The translations under genes and the position numbers were made by a program. Source: Faecalimicrobium dakarense (lineage in GTDB: Bacteria > Bacillota > Clostridia > Peptostreptococcales > Peptostreptococcaceae). From it: a stretch of 47,024 nt of DNA. The notes under the pieces are model-generated. The model saw only the letters and a program-made list of their open reading frames with translations, searched no databases and was not told the DNA's origin. Of the stretch, positions 46,997-47,024 are shown in pieces; position 1 is the stretch's first letter, and each line of letters starts with the position of its first letter. The stretch is from the NCBI RefSeq assembly GCF_000499525.1, contig NZ_HG529318.1, positions 1-47,024 on the forward strand, given 5' to 3'.

Positions 46997-47024
46997 ATAT
47001 AAAAAATCCAATAGTTTATCTATT

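Overview
The window is very AT-rich DNA with strong AGGAGG-type ribosome sites, many TTG starts and typical Firmicutes families (SdpR/SdpI, LytTR, DUF3796-XRE, PadR-HAAS). It looks like a chromosomal accessory region of a Clostridia member, most likely a Peptostreptococcaceae relative. No rRNA, tRNA or CRISPR array was seen.

Layout. 0-4.9 kb: edge of a LytTR response regulator, a frameshifted GNAT gene, a CPBP protease-like gene with an in-frame stop, two XRE plus membrane-protein modules, and an SdpR-SdpI pair. 4.9-8.2 kb: a YidC paralogue with a small membrane partner, a second SdpR-SdpI pair and a DeoR regulator. 8.6-10.4 kb: an Nmad3-like gene with a zinc-ribbon protein of unknown function. 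10.6-17.3 kb: a peptide-type ABC exporter or immunity operon (ATPase, three permeases, a 59-aa membrane peptide) next to an AgrA/AgrC-like two-component pair, then a PadR-HAAS pair. 17.5-39.9 kb: a long mosaic of one- to four-gene slots (LytTR-DUF3021, AraC/EamA, CsaA-like, GNATs, a ykkC-riboswitch operon with B3/4 and radical SAM genes, small membrane proteins, P-loop kinases, MarR-MFS, DUF3796-XRE, lipoproteins, PfpI). An IS1595-family transposon carrying a metallo-beta-lactamase-fold gene interrupts it. 40-46.3 kb: a phage replication module on the minus strand (XRE, small protein, DUF2815, PolA-type polymerase, VirE-type primase-helicase, a tandem-repeat block, Mor-like activator) without structural or lysogeny genes. 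46.6-47 kb: a small membrane gene beside an orphan IS1595-type end.

The most striking feature is a dispersed element of about 130 bp with about 20 hairpin-bearing copies and four fragments, in two blocks (2.0-4.9 and 17.9-40.0 kb). A direct-repeat box (core TTTAGGAACTAGTT) lies on each side of a GC-capped hairpin (core AATGCCCTTAGAATCC). Every copy has the same orientation although the genes between them lie on both strands. That is unlike ordinary terminators or randomly inserted MITEs and is what a directional cassette array, or replication-strand-biased single-strand insertion, would give. The hairpin apex is flipped in 7 copies. A second hairpin module (core AAAACATCTGTTTT) accompanies some copies, in four cases just ahead of gene promoters.

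Many slot genes carry single-base lesions: +1 changes in A-runs of two GNAT genes and a MarR gene, a nonsense codon in the CPBP gene, and ATA where the start codon is expected in an SdpR gene and a small membrane gene. The region reads as an array of acquired, self-regulated stress or immunity genes in turnover. The array interpretation is inference; the repeat, its uniform orientation and the lesions are read directly from the sequence.
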